Positions 45,276 through 54,177 of a stretch of 64,000 nucleotides of DNA are shown piece by piece. The DNA is from a virus. The stretch spans positions 1 through 64,000 of the IMG/VR virus record IMGVR_UViG_3300043419_000459. One strand, 5' to 3'. The notes beneath the pieces were generated by a model, which saw only the letters and a list, made by a program, of their open reading frames with translations, was not told where the DNA came from and did not search any database. The first letter of the stretch is position 1, and the number at the start of each line of letters is the position of its first letter. The translations under genes were made by a program, and so were the position numbers.

Positions 45276-46130
45276 TTATACTCCACAAGGGTCAACTGAG
45301 ATTATTTCACCTCTACTACCACTTACTTCAAATTTAATTGAACCATCTCCATCTAATCTATACCAACCATCGATTGCAGGATTCCATGCATCTGAATTTT
45401 GATATAATCTATTACCAACTTCTATTGCCGAACCACTTGCAATATATCGGTCTACTGTATAGTTACTAGCACATATATTAGTTTGAAGTAGTTCGTATGC
45501 TACGTTTATCATAGTATGATTACCATTTGTAATATCAAAACTCCAATTTCTTGAATTAAGTACAAAAAGTGAATCTCTTCCTATTTCGCCGGGTGTCGAA
45601 TTAGTTCCACCATGAATTTCTACATATCCATCTTCCACACTACCACTAGCTAATTCTAAAAGAATGTTATCAACTGTGGTTTGAGTAAAAGCACAATTGG
45701 AAACTATTACTTCATTTCCATCAAATCCTATTGGTTGTGTTCTAGATATTATTAATTCGGTTAATTGGGTATTACCACTAAAATCAATTGTAGTTAATAA
45801 AGGTAAGTTAGTTATATCTACCGAACCTGTTAAATTGCAATCATCAAAATCTATAAATTCCAACGATGTACAATCTGATAAATCAGGGAATCCTGCTGAA
45901 AAATTACTATCACTAACACGAAGTGTTTGTAATGAGGTACATCCACTTACATTAATAGATGTTAAACTATCGGTACCAGTTCCGGGTATATCGTTACGGT
46001 CTACATCAATAAGAGTAAGTGATGACATTCCAGAAAAATCAACAGATGTTAAACTATTGTAATCTGCTTGAAAACTTTGTATATTTGTTAGGTTTTGTAA
46101 ACCTGTAAATGAAGTTATTGTTGCTCCCAT
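45276..46130 (-). CDS. Leucine-rich-repeat protein in the head module
   Basis: A 284-residue protein. Residues ~1-160 contain about six LRR units of the BspA/short type (LTNIQSFQADYNSLTSVDFSG; LTSINVSGCTSLQTLRVSDS; SLEFIDFDDCNLTGSV; LPLLTTIDFSGNTQLTEL). The C-terminal ~120 residues are beta-rich (GYVEIHGGTNSTPGEIG; WNPAIDGWYRLDGDG). LRR proteins bind other proteins or glycans. Together with the PKD-like protein 13 bases upstream it may decorate the capsid, comparable in role to T4 Hoc. Inference from location. Confidence 0.8.
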   Translation of the reverse strand: MGATITSFTGLQNLTNIQSFQADYNSLTSVDFSGMSSLTLIDVDRNDIPGTGTDSLTSINVSGCTSLQTLRVSDSNFSAGFPDLSDCTSLEFIDFDDCNLTGSVDITNLPLLTTIDFSGNTQLTELIISRTQPIGFDGNEVIVSNCAFTQTTVDNILLELASGSVEDGYVEIHGGTNSTPGEIGRDSLFVLNSRNWSFDITNGNHTMINVAYELLQTNICASNYTVDRYIASGSAIEVGNRLYQNSDAWNPAIDGWYRLDGDGSIKFEVSGSRGEIISVDPCGV

Positions 46131-46142
46131 AATATTTTATTT

Positions 46143-46619
46143 TTAATCGTCGCCGTTGAATTCTAAATAGGTTACTAAACTTATATCATCGAAACATAAT
46201 CTAACCGTATATTCTGTATCTGTATCTGGATAATTGTGATTTATTTCAACTTGGTTTACACCATCTACTTCACCAGTTTCAGTTTCACCATCACCCCAAA
46301 CTATTGTGTAGTTAGTTGGTGCAGATGTGTTAATCCAAAATGTACAATCATTTCCATCGGTTGTGTTGTTTACAAATTCAATACAACCGGATGGTAATTC
46401 ACTTTGTTCTTGTTGGATAATTCCCCCACCACCATTACTTGCTGCTACTGCCATAGCTTCAGCCTGTGTCCTAGCTGCTTCTTGTATTAAATGTATTGCA
46501 ATTCTTTGTTCTGCAATTTCATTTAGATATATTCTATATTGTCTTTCAACCTCATATTGTGGGACTTTATTCATTTCTGGCAAAGTAGAAAACTGATGCC
46601 AACTCATTTCATTAACCAT
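46143..46619 (-). CDS. PKD/Ig-like domain protein, possible capsid decoration
   Basis: A 158-residue protein. Residues 1-70 are helical (EVERQYRIYLNEIAEQRIAIHLIQEAARTQAEAMAVAA), then a Gly linker and a PKD-like beta-sandwich: TFWINTSAPTNYTIVWGDGETETGEV, then INHNYPDTDTEYTVRLCFDD, with the WGDG turn and the NHNYPDT strand characteristic of PKD folds. Ig/PKD domains are common on phage capsid surfaces. It follows the head protease by 7 bases. Confidence 0.75.
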   Translation of the reverse strand: MVNEMSWHQFSTLPEMNKVPQYEVERQYRIYLNEIAEQRIAIHLIQEAARTQAEAMAVAASNGGGGIIQQEQSELPSGCIEFVNNTTDGNDCTFWINTSAPTNYTIVWGDGETETGEVDGVNQVEINHNYPDTDTEYTVRLCFDDISLVTYLEFNGDD

Positions 46620-46626
46620 CTCTATA

Positions 46627-47217
46627 TTAGTTTAATTCTATTATAATTTCTCTCATTAAATCTTGTGACTTACACCACTTACCACATTCCTCTGCTACTT
46701 TTGCCCATTGTTTTGATTCGTTCATAGGAGCCATAAATGCACCATGTGTTGATGGGTTGGATACAAAGTCCCAACCAACCAATTCGAAGTCTTCCTGAAC
46801 CATTAATGTACCATCATTGAGTTCTTTTACTGAACCCAATCCTCTACTACTAATACCCAAACGAATATTGTTTTTCAATAATTCTTTTAATATATTTCCA
46901 GATGGAGTTGAAAGTATTTCTACCACACCACATACATCATCCCCTTCCCAATAGATTTCTCTAATGTTATGAGATACATTTTTTAAATTGATTACGGGAG
47001 AATCTGGATGGTCTAACTCACCAAGAGCTCTTCTTTCCTTAATAAGTTGTTCGTATTTCTTACACTCTCTTTCTAAGATTTCTTTTGGATATCTTCTATG
47101 ATTTTGATTTGGAGCACCTGCTCTTTGTAGGATTCCCTTAACTAAATAAGTTCCGTTTTCTTCTTGTTGAAGTTTTGCTTCAAACAGATGGGTTTCTATT
47201 AATAATCCTTTATTCAT
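46627..47217 (-). CDS. gp21: Prohead maturation protease, gp21-like
   Basis: A 196-residue serine protease of the T4 gp21 class. Visible are NHRRYPKEILERE, the catalytic His region GELDHPDSP (His70), and GISSRGLGS (Ser123/Ser124), followed by FELVGWDFVSNPSTHGAFM. It activates inside the prohead, cuts scaffold, capsid and internal proteins at (L/I)xE sites, and destroys itself. AAGGA nine bases before the ATG provides a plausible Shine-Dalgarno. The position between portal and scaffold matches T4. Confidence 0.93.
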   Translation of the reverse strand: MNKGLLIETHLFEAKLQQEENGTYLVKGILQRAGAPNQNHRRYPKEILERECKKYEQLIKERRALGELDHPDSPVINLKNVSHNIREIYWEGDDVCGVVEILSTPSGNILKELLKNNIRLGISSRGLGSVKELNDGTLMVQEDFELVGWDFVSNPSTHGAFMAPMNESKQWAKVAEECGKWCKSQDLMREIIIELN

Positions 47218-47600
47218 TATTTTAAATCCTTTTTAACTTTTTCAATTGCCGAACCACTCATTGGTGTCCAAGATTTGATAAGTATGGTCTTTAATTGATT
47301 TTTCAATTCAGTTTCATCTAGCTCACCATTTGTACTATCCACCATTTTAATTATCTGCGTCTTAATATACCCCATATTAACAATATCCTCTGCGGTATTA
47401 TTGTCAATTCCTTTTTTCGGGTCAATCATTTTAGATATATCTTCAATTACATTTTTATTATCTGCAATCGAATCTAAAATACTTTTAACCTGTTTTTTAT
47501 AATTTGGTTTTCCTTGGAAATATTTCATTCCTTTTTGTGCCAAATCTACGATATAATAAAAGATAATCTTACCAATGAGTATAGAACCAATTGTGGTCAT
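47217..47600 (-). CDS. Small membrane-anchored protein
   Basis: About 127 residues from ATG at 47600 (MTTIGSILIGKIIFYYIVDLA); a TTG three codons upstream is less likely. One N-terminal transmembrane segment is followed by a soluble, charged helical domain (KKQVKSILDSIADNKNVIEDISKMIDPKKG). It overlaps the protease start by one base. Holin-like topology is conceivable but a single segment with a long cytoplasmic domain is not diagnostic. Confidence 0.65.
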   Translation of the reverse strand: MTTIGSILIGKIIFYYIVDLAQKGMKYFQGKPNYKKQVKSILDSIADNKNVIEDISKMIDPKKGIDNNTAEDIVNMGYIKTQIIKMVDSTNGELDETELKNQLKTILIKSWTPMSGSAIEKVKKDLK

Positions 47601-47623
47601 TACACCCAATATAAGATTCTCAT

Positions 47624-47932
47624 CTACTTTTTTTTTTCTTCGTTTTTAGCTCTTAATGCTGCTAAATCGGAACCTTCTATTTCACCATCCTTATCGACAT
47701 CAATTTTCTTTTGGCCGGCAGTTAGTTCTGCTTCGTTATATCCCCTCAATCTACCTTCTGATTTTGCTTTCGATGCTTTATCTACCGCATTAAAAAATGC
47801 TTTCTTTTCATCATCAGACATATCTCCCAATGATTTACCGGTTTTATCTAACATATGTTTAAACAATTGTTGATAATCATTTTCTTCTTTTACAACTTGT
47901 CTAATAAGTTCTTTTAATTCTGTATGTTTCAT
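47624..47932 (-). CDS. EF-hand-like small protein with possible capsid-targeting N-terminus
   Basis: A 102-residue protein. The N-terminus (MKHTELKELIRQVVKEEN) is of the ELIRQVV-[KR]-E class recurring at the start of T4-like virion proteins. The C-terminus carries a calcium-binding-like loop, DVDKDGEIEGSD, with acidic residues at positions 1, 3, 5, 7, 9 and 12. Preceded by GYNEAELTAGQKK. Probably virion-associated; function unknown. Confidence 0.7.
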   Translation of the reverse strand: MKHTELKELIRQVVKEENDYQQLFKHMLDKTGKSLGDMSDDEKKAFFNAVDKASKAKSEGRLRGYNEAELTAGQKKIDVDKDGEIEGSDLAALRAKNEEKKK

Positions 47933-48528
47933 TATTCTGATATTTGTCTGATTTTTTGGTCTAATTTAATTAGTCTTTCTTTTATACTATAAATATGACC
48001 ATTTGTCCTTTTCCAATAAGATTTATTATCAACACCACTTTCATTTTTTATTTTACCATACCAATTAAGAAATCTTTCCATTTCTTTCAATTGTTTGTTG
48101 ATATTGGATATACCTCTACCAATTTTAGCCTGTGCGGTTGATTCCTCATTTTTCAAATCCAACCAACGATTTTCACTTACTACACTATATCCCGTTAAAT
48201 CAGCTTGTCTTTTACCTTTTTTCTTTTCGTTTTCAGGTTTACCAAATGCAGCTGGTGTGTTGTATCCTTGTACATTTCCGGTTACATTCATTTCATCAAT
48301 CATTTTTTCTCTAACAATTTGACGAATTTTCTCTTTAAGTTGTTTAATTTGTTCTTCCTTTTTATCAGGTAATCCTTTATGAGAAGTAGATGCAAAATCT
48401 TTAACATCTTTGTCAGACATATCCGCTGCTACTTTTGCAACTTCCGGTGATGGGTTTTCCATATCACCTTTTTGAGCGGCGTGAACCATACCCATAAATC
48501 TTTGTTGTGCTTTTGATACTGCTGGCAT
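47932..48528 (-). CDS. DUF3008-containing head-module protein
   Basis: A 198-residue protein. Residues 1-55 match the DUF3008 pattern (SKAQQRFMGMVHAAQKGDM, then SPEVAKVAADMSDKDVKDFA, then HKGLP). Then a helical ELIRQ-type stretch (QIKQLKEKIRQIVREKMIDEM), a NVTGNVQGYNTPAAFG motif common in phage structural proteins, and a C-terminal helical domain. Its start and the next gene share overlapping codons. Function unknown. Confidence 0.75.
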   Translation of the reverse strand: MPAVSKAQQRFMGMVHAAQKGDMENPSPEVAKVAADMSDKDVKDFASTSHKGLPDKKEEQIKQLKEKIRQIVREKMIDEMNVTGNVQGYNTPAAFGKPENEKKKGKRQADLTGYSVVSENRWLDLKNEESTAQAKIGRGISNINKQLKEMERFLNWYGKIKNESGVDNKSYWKRTNGHIYSIKERLIKLDQKIRQISE

Positions 48529-48539
48529 TTTAGATAAAT

Positions 48540-48767
48540 TTAAGCTAATACATAAACAGAACCACCATTAGTTACTGAAATACTTTTAACATAGCAAGGA
48601 AATACTTCTCCCGCTGCTAAATGTGCTAATGAAATCGTTGTATTACCTTCCAATGTAATTGTACCAGTCACACCATTTACAGGTAAAACACCCCAAACTC
48701 TATCTATTAAAGAGGCAGAGCCAGATGTTACTAATTTTGCGTTATATGCTCTATAATTTGCACTCAT
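48540..48767 (-). CDS. Small beta-rich protein, possible decoration
   Basis: A 75-residue protein of short strands (AYNAKLVTSGSASLIDRVWGVL; GTITLEGNTTISLAHLAAGEVFPCYVKSISVTNGG). Lacks charged residues and resembles a small beta-barrel or spike. Located 3 bases after the 290-residue gene. Decoration or cap role is inferred from size and composition only. Confidence 0.6.
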   Translation of the reverse strand: MSANYRAYNAKLVTSGSASLIDRVWGVLPVNGVTGTITLEGNTTISLAHLAAGEVFPCYVKSISVTNGGSVYVLA

Positions 48768-48771
48768 AATT

Positions 48772-49644
48772 TTATTTTTTTATCGATTCTTTTAACTCTT
48801 TTAACAACTCATATGTCATCATCATTGCTGATAAGTGTTGTTCTTTGATTTTTTTAACCGATTTTATTTTTTTAATATTTGAAATCGTTTCTGCTAATTT
48901 AATTTTAGTTACCTTATCGTTAATGTTAGAACCAACTTCTTTTAATGAATTTACTAATTTGGTTACTTCTTCATTAACATATTGATTTAATTTACCAGTA
49001 TTATTGATATTGTTAATATATTCTCTCAATAATCCTTTTTGGTCTTCAGTTAAATTTTTGTATTTAGTATTAAAAGATTCTACTAATAATTTGTATGATA
49101 CTGCTCTTAAATCTTCATCTTGCTTTCTATATTCTTCTAAAACCGCATCTTTTACTTTTACTTCTTTATTTTGAATAGAAGAATTGATAATATTTTCGGC
49201 AATAGTGAATCTAGACGATACTATATCAGTTGGGTCAAATTGTTCATTAGATGTAACCGTTTCAAATATCTTATAGATAGATGCAAGAGTTTTGTAATTT
49301 GATATTGGAGATTTAATAAACTCATCTAAATTGTAAGTTTCCTTAATTTCTTTAATAAGATTATACTTTTCTTTTGTAAGTTTTTTCTCATCAATTTTTT
49401 TACGAGCTTCTAATATCGTATTGATAAATTGTTCAGCTTTTGATTCCGAATTATATTTTTCGTTAATCAAATATTGATATAACTTTAATTCTTTAGATAA
49501 CTCTTTTTTAGAGTTAAAATGTTCTTTTAAAATCTTTTCCGCAATTGATTTGTTAGCAGACATGATTTCGGAAGTAATTTGTCTTACTAATAATTCAAAT
49601 ATAAATCCAGTATTTTTAAACTTCGAATGTTTTATTTTTTTCAT
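48772..49644 (-). CDS. Helical head protein between portal and protease
   Basis: A 290-residue, Lys/Glu-rich helical protein. Starts at ATG 49644 (MKKIKHSKFKNTGFIFELLVRQ); a TTG one codon earlier is ignored. The N-terminal motif KFKNTGFIFELLVRQITSEI recurs in T4-like phages at this location. Position corresponds to gp67/gp68 prohead core genes of T4, though similarity to them is not visible. Confidence 0.7.
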   Translation of the reverse strand: MKKIKHSKFKNTGFIFELLVRQITSEIMSANKSIAEKILKEHFNSKKELSKELKLYQYLINEKYNSESKAEQFINTILEARKKIDEKKLTKEKYNLIKEIKETYNLDEFIKSPISNYKTLASIYKIFETVTSNEQFDPTDIVSSRFTIAENIINSSIQNKEVKVKDAVLEEYRKQDEDLRAVSYKLLVESFNTKYKNLTEDQKGLLREYINNINNTGKLNQYVNEEVTKLVNSLKEVGSNINDKVTKIKLAETISNIKKIKSVKKIKEQHLSAMMMTYELLKELKESIKK

Positions 49645-49666
49645 CAATTTGTCTAATTTGTCAGAT

Positions 49667-49674
49667 ATAAATAT
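49667..49674 (-). promoter_or_regulatory. ATATTTAT element after the portal gene
   Basis: ACATATTTATATCTG with the core 22 bases before the ATG at 49644. Confidence 0.45.
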
Positions 49675-49691
49675 GTTTTTATATTACTTTA

Positions 49692-51437
49692 TTACTCTTT
49701 TGTTAAATCTTCGGTTAAAATAGTCTTTTTATTACCATTCATATCTTTAAATATTTCTAAATATGAATTTTTTCTTGGTTTATATTTTACCGAACCTTCT
49801 TTTGCCTTTAAAGTTTTAATACCCAATGGGTCTCTACCCTCTGGGTGGTCATCTTTACCATATCTAACAGGGTCTTTTGGTCTACCTACATTGCCATCTT
49901 CTTCCAATTCCGTTTTTAATCTATTTAATTCTTCTTCTACATTTGTGGGGCCGTCTGTTCCGGTTTCTTTTGCAGGGTCAACACCTTGTGTTTCAATTGA
50001 TGTTAAACGGAATTGTTGTTTTGTATCATCTAATACTGCAAGTGTTAATTCATCTTGCTCATCTTTCGCCATTTTCATTACCGTCTCATACATCCATTCT
50101 TTAGAAAACATTTTTGTTTGTTGCATTTGTTGAATCAATGCTACTTTTGAAGTATACAATTCAACTTGCTCTTGCTCATATATTTTAGATGGAATGGTCA
50201 ATTCTATTGTAAAATTAGTTAAATTATCATCATCTATACCTTGTGCGTATAAATGAACAATTGCAATTTTAGTTAATTCCGAAATTAAAACTCTTTGAAT
50301 TCTTTCAATTGTTTTTGCAAATCTAACATCCATTGAAGCAAGAGTTGCTTTACCATTCGTTTCTTCTTCATATCCTAAATATGCTTTTGGAATTTTTAAA
50401 GCTGACATCAATTTACCCTTTAAGTAGTTAATATCATCAATCATATTATATTCCAATCCCTTTAAGGTATCAATTGAAGTACCATTATCATTACCACGTA
50501 CAGGCATATAGTAATCTTCAATTAAATTTTGTACATTATACTTTAAATTATATTCACCGGTTCTCTCATCAACGAAAGGAACTTTTTTCGATGCGTTGAT
50601 AATTTTCTGCATGTAATTGTCTACCTCATTTGGTGGAATATTGCCTACATCAATTTTAAATATTCTTTTTTCAGGAGCTCTCATTACTCTATGAATCAAC
50701 ATAGCATCCTCCATCAACATTAATTGTTTCCAAACTCGTCTCGCACCTTCAATCATAGATTTACCATATGGTAAAAAGTTTGAATCCGAATTTAAACGAA
50801 AATGCGCCATTTCATAGTTTTCAAATTCTTTTTTTGGACTCTGACCATATCCACCTAATGGGTTTTGATATGGTGCGTATATAAACTTAACTCTTTGTGG
50901 GTTTTCTGGGTCAAATCCCTCTACTCTGTTAACTTCATATGTAGACAGTGCCATCACATTAACAATACCAATTTTTTCTGCCATTTCCAATTGTAAAAAG
51001 AAATCACCATATTTTACTAAATTTCTTGTCCAAGGCCATAAGTTAAATTCAATGTTCATTATATCATAGAACAAATTTTCTAATATTTGTTTTACATTGT
51101 CATCCGGATGATGAATTTTTAAAACATTTCCTTGTTCATTTCTGGCAGTACATTCGTCTGCATATACATCCAATGCCGATGATAATATGGGGTCAGTATC
51201 CATTGAATCGTAGTCTCTAAACAAGTCAATTCTAACTTGTTGATATGCCATCGATGATTCCAATTGACCAGTTCCGTAGTTTGTTACTTTTAACTTTAAA
51301 AATCTATCAACTAAATTTGTTGTCATATTTTGATACTCATCTGTATCAATAACTTTAACACCACTCTCTGTTTTACGAACAATGGTATTAGTTGAAAATA
51401 ATTTTTGTAACCTACTAAATACTGATTTATCTGCCAT
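49692..51437 (-). CDS. gp20: Portal protein, gp20-like
   Basis: A 581-residue protein with gp20 hallmarks: DYDSMDTDPILSSALDVYADEC, the conserved GARRVWKQLMLMEDAMLIHRVMRAPEKR stretch, YMPVRGNDNGTSIDTL, and LMSALKIPKAYLGYEEE. It forms the dodecameric DNA entry ring. The C-terminus is charged and disordered. Located between the Cys-rich gene and the prohead proteins, as in T4-like genomes. Confidence 0.95.
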   Translation of the reverse strand: MADKSVFSRLQKLFSTNTIVRKTESGVKVIDTDEYQNMTTNLVDRFLKLKVTNYGTGQLESSMAYQQVRIDLFRDYDSMDTDPILSSALDVYADECTARNEQGNVLKIHHPDDNVKQILENLFYDIMNIEFNLWPWTRNLVKYGDFFLQLEMAEKIGIVNVMALSTYEVNRVEGFDPENPQRVKFIYAPYQNPLGGYGQSPKKEFENYEMAHFRLNSDSNFLPYGKSMIEGARRVWKQLMLMEDAMLIHRVMRAPEKRIFKIDVGNIPPNEVDNYMQKIINASKKVPFVDERTGEYNLKYNVQNLIEDYYMPVRGNDNGTSIDTLKGLEYNMIDDINYLKGKLMSALKIPKAYLGYEEETNGKATLASMDVRFAKTIERIQRVLISELTKIAIVHLYAQGIDDDNLTNFTIELTIPSKIYEQEQVELYTSKVALIQQMQQTKMFSKEWMYETVMKMAKDEQDELTLAVLDDTKQQFRLTSIETQGVDPAKETGTDGPTNVEEELNRLKTELEEDGNVGRPKDPVRYGKDDHPEGRDPLGIKTLKAKEGSVKYKPRKNSYLEIFKDMNGNKKTILTEDLTKE

Positions 51438-51492
51438 TTTTGTATAATTCTATTTTTCTAAATATAAGGAAAATATTTGGTTTTTCCAAATT

Positions 51493-52536
51493 TTACCACT
51501 TTCTACAACTCCAATATCTTGCCTTATGTCTTGGTCCTGGATTATCACAGTTATGTCTTGCTCTAAAATTTCTTCTTCTACCAGGATTATTTTTTTTAAT
51601 TTTTACTCCCTTTTGGCCAAAGTTTACTTTTACAACATTACCAGATGGATTTTTTACATATACTTTGAATTTCTTAACATCACCGGCCATTGGTTTACCT
51701 AACTTAACATCTCTTCCTTGATATTCTGCTTCATGCATACAAGGACAAGTTACTTCATTTAAATCTTTTGCGTATGCTCTCATAAAAGAAATAAAATCTT
51801 CCATATCCTCATCTTCTACATCATATTCTTCGGGTTCAACTAGCCCATAATTTATGTCATCATCACTATCAATATCTTCATTTATAGGAACACAATTTGG
51901 TACCATCTTACCATTTTTCATTTTACCACCAACTTCTTTATATCCATCCCAACATTCGTGTAATGCATTTAGTTCTCCTAAACTTTCATTGCAAGTTTTC
52001 CAACCACCACCCTTTCCTTTATAATTTTTTGCTGCCCATCCATTTGCATAAGCTGATGGATAAACATCAAATTTTCTTTTTGCAGCTGCTTTTGATGCCG
52101 CCCACTTACCCGGGTCTGTCGGACAATTCTTTTCTAAAAATAAATTTAGTTTTTCTTCTATCTTCATAGTTTCATTTTTTTTCTTTCCTTGACAATGTGC
52201 TTTTTGAGAGAAACCTTTTGGATTATTACAATCTATACTATTTTTATATTTTTCACTCCACTCTTCGTTTTTTGGTTTAGTAGAAACATATATCGGTGTT
52301 TTACCTTGTCCACTACTACTTTTACCACCCCTACCAGCATCATTTTGTGCAGCTCTCTTTCTACGAGTTGCACTCTCTTTTTCTTTTTTACTCATTCCGG
52401 CAGCTTTTGCAGCAGGAACACATTTTGCATAACCTTTTTTTTCTCCCGAAGTTCCACATGGTGGGTGTTTACCATCGACCTTTTTGCCAATGTTTACCCA
52501 TTTTTCTTTAAACCATTTATTTAAATCTTCGTTCAT
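51493..52536 (-). CDS. Cys-rich modular protein (DUF5872-like N-terminus)
   Basis: A 347-residue protein of several short modules separated by linkers. Residues 1-62 (DLNKWFKEKWVNIGKK, HPPCGTSGEKKGYAKCVPAAKAAG) match the DUF5872 pattern. Then SIDCNNPKGFSQKAHCQGK, then NCPTDPGKWAASKAAAKRKFD and AYANGWAAKNYKGKGGGWK, then LHECWDGYKEVGG...NCVP, and a C-terminal RRRNFRARHNCDNPGPRHK ending SCRKW. The paired Cys suggest small zinc- or disulfide-stabilised folds. Each module occurs in phage virion proteins; function is unknown. Located between terminase and portal. Confidence 0.75.
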   Translation of the reverse strand: MNEDLNKWFKEKWVNIGKKVDGKHPPCGTSGEKKGYAKCVPAAKAAGMSKKEKESATRRKRAAQNDAGRGGKSSSGQGKTPIYVSTKPKNEEWSEKYKNSIDCNNPKGFSQKAHCQGKKKNETMKIEEKLNLFLEKNCPTDPGKWAASKAAAKRKFDVYPSAYANGWAAKNYKGKGGGWKTCNESLGELNALHECWDGYKEVGGKMKNGKMVPNCVPINEDIDSDDDINYGLVEPEEYDVEDEDMEDFISFMRAYAKDLNEVTCPCMHEAEYQGRDVKLGKPMAGDVKKFKVYVKNPSGNVVKVNFGQKGVKIKKNNPGRRRNFRARHNCDNPGPRHKARYWSCRKW

Positions 52537-52554
52537 CTATAAGAGTTTCAACAT

Positions 52555-52562
52555 ATAAATAT
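52555..52562 (-). promoter_or_regulatory. ATATTTAT element before the Cys-rich gene
   Basis: TTATATTTATATGTTG with the core 18 bases before the ATG at 52536; a TTG lies about 19 bases upstream of the TATATTTAT. Confidence 0.45.
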
Positions 52563-52569
52563 AAAAAAA

Positions 52570-54177
52570 TTATTTAAGTAACCAAGTTAAGTTTTCAGTT
52601 TGACCTCTACCTAAATCCATCTCATATGGGTTTTTGGATAAATGACCAGTTGAGATAATTCCCTCATACTTATTTATCTGTGCTGAGTTTAGCATACTTT
52701 TTGTCAAATCTATTCCTTCTTGCTTTAACCTCAACGCAGTATTACGAACCCAAAGTCCAATGCCCAATGCCATAATAAGGTCATCATTATATCCCTTCAT
52801 TGCTTCTGCTCTACCACTCTGCCAAATAAATGTAAACATCTCATCTATTAATCTACTTGAACGAATTAGAATATCTTTGTCATTTATATATGTATCTAAT
52901 GCTGAAATGATTAGGGGGCGAGTTTTACTGGTTGTTGAAAATCCCGCAACCATTTGTTTTTCGTCTCTATAATATTTGTTAGACATTTGTCTTTCGGTAT
53001 CAATATATTTCAAATCATTACTCATATAAAATAGATTTTGATATCCTCTATTAATGATTTGTTGAATACATGCCCAACCCACATTTGAGTTCTCCACTAC
53101 TAAAAGTGCATTATTATATTCCGTTGCCAATGCAGTTAAGAAGTTTCCAAAATCTTTTGTGTCAATTTTACCTCTATATTCCGCAACTTGTGAACTATCT
53201 TCGATGTCTATCACTTGTGCAGTAGAATAGTCGGCTCCGTCTCCACGTGCAACGTCCGCACAAACCATATATGCTCTATTATAATTTGGATGTTCCCATA
53301 CCCAAAGATTGTTATCAAATCCTCTTTTTTGAACGGGTTCCATTACATATGTATCTTTATACCAAGTCAATAGTGCGGGTTCAAATACAGTATCACCTGA
53401 ACCAACGAAGTCACAATCACATTCTTGTGCTGCACCTTTAACTCCTAAAATTCTTGTTTGTTCATCTCTCCAGGCCTGGTTTCTTTCTGGGTGAACCGTC
53501 CAATGTAGATTGATACAATTAAATCCATTCTGCCCACTCTCACCATCTACCCACATTTTATGAAACCAGTTACCGATACCATTTGGTGTAGATAATACGA
53601 TTGCAGCACCACCCGTTGATAATGTAGATTGTGCCGATAACCAAATTTCATCGATATCTCTAATGAATGCGGCCTCATCCACAACTAACAATGATAAGGC
53701 TTCCGAACGACCAGCGTCGGGAGAACTTGCAATTGCTTTTACTTGCGAACCATTCTTCAATTTAAGGGAAAGTTTATTATCTTCTGCAGCTGCAGTTCCA
53801 CCATCTCTTAACCAAATAGGAAGTAAGTCGTGCATTACTCTTACCTTCTCTACCAGATTCTTTGCTACGGTCACTTTCGTTGCGATTACCAACGCATTAA
53901 AGTCCTGATTGAATATCATCTTCCATAAAATAAATCCTGCAGATAAGGTCGATAGACCCAATTGACGAGATTTAAGAATGATGTTAAAACGATTTTCTTT
54001 AAAATCCGTTAAACAATCTTCCTGAAAAGGATAAAGGTGAAAGGGTATTTTTCCTCTCACCGGATGCTGAATGACACAATACTTTTTCATAAAGTAGATT
54101 GGGTCTAACGCACACTTGCGATATTCTTCAGCGATTATCTCTTTTAAGGTTTTCTTAGGTTGCCCTTGAACTCCCAT
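52570..54177 (-). CDS. terL: Terminase large subunit, gp17-like
   Basis: A 535-residue packaging motor: Walker A-type loop KSRQLGLST (69-77), Walker B LLVVDEAAF (163-171; Asp167, Glu168), coupling motif LSTPNG (195-200), then the RNase H-fold nuclease with CADVARGDGADYS (~311), VVENSNVGW and GYNDDLIMALGI, the three acidic patches that cut concatemers. It overlaps the upstream stop as TAATG. Length and motif order match T4 gp17 minus its C-terminal tail. Confidence 0.95.
   Translation of the reverse strand: MGVQGQPKKTLKEIIAEEYRKCALDPIYFMKKYCVIQHPVRGKIPFHLYPFQEDCLTDFKENRFNIILKSRQLGLSTLSAGFILWKMIFNQDFNALVIATKVTVAKNLVEKVRVMHDLLPIWLRDGGTAAAEDNKLSLKLKNGSQVKAIASSPDAGRSEALSLLVVDEAAFIRDIDEIWLSAQSTLSTGGAAIVLSTPNGIGNWFHKMWVDGESGQNGFNCINLHWTVHPERNQAWRDEQTRILGVKGAAQECDCDFVGSGDTVFEPALLTWYKDTYVMEPVQKRGFDNNLWVWEHPNYNRAYMVCADVARGDGADYSTAQVIDIEDSSQVAEYRGKIDTKDFGNFLTALATEYNNALLVVENSNVGWACIQQIINRGYQNLFYMSNDLKYIDTERQMSNKYYRDEKQMVAGFSTTSKTRPLIISALDTYINDKDILIRSSRLIDEMFTFIWQSGRAEAMKGYNDDLIMALGIGLWVRNTALRLKQEGIDLTKSMLNSAQINKYEGIISTGHLSKNPYEMDLGRGQTENLTWLLK

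Noticed and set aside
47601-47609. TTG start for the small membrane protein
   Set aside because: ATG three codons downstream gives a normal signal-anchor N-terminus.
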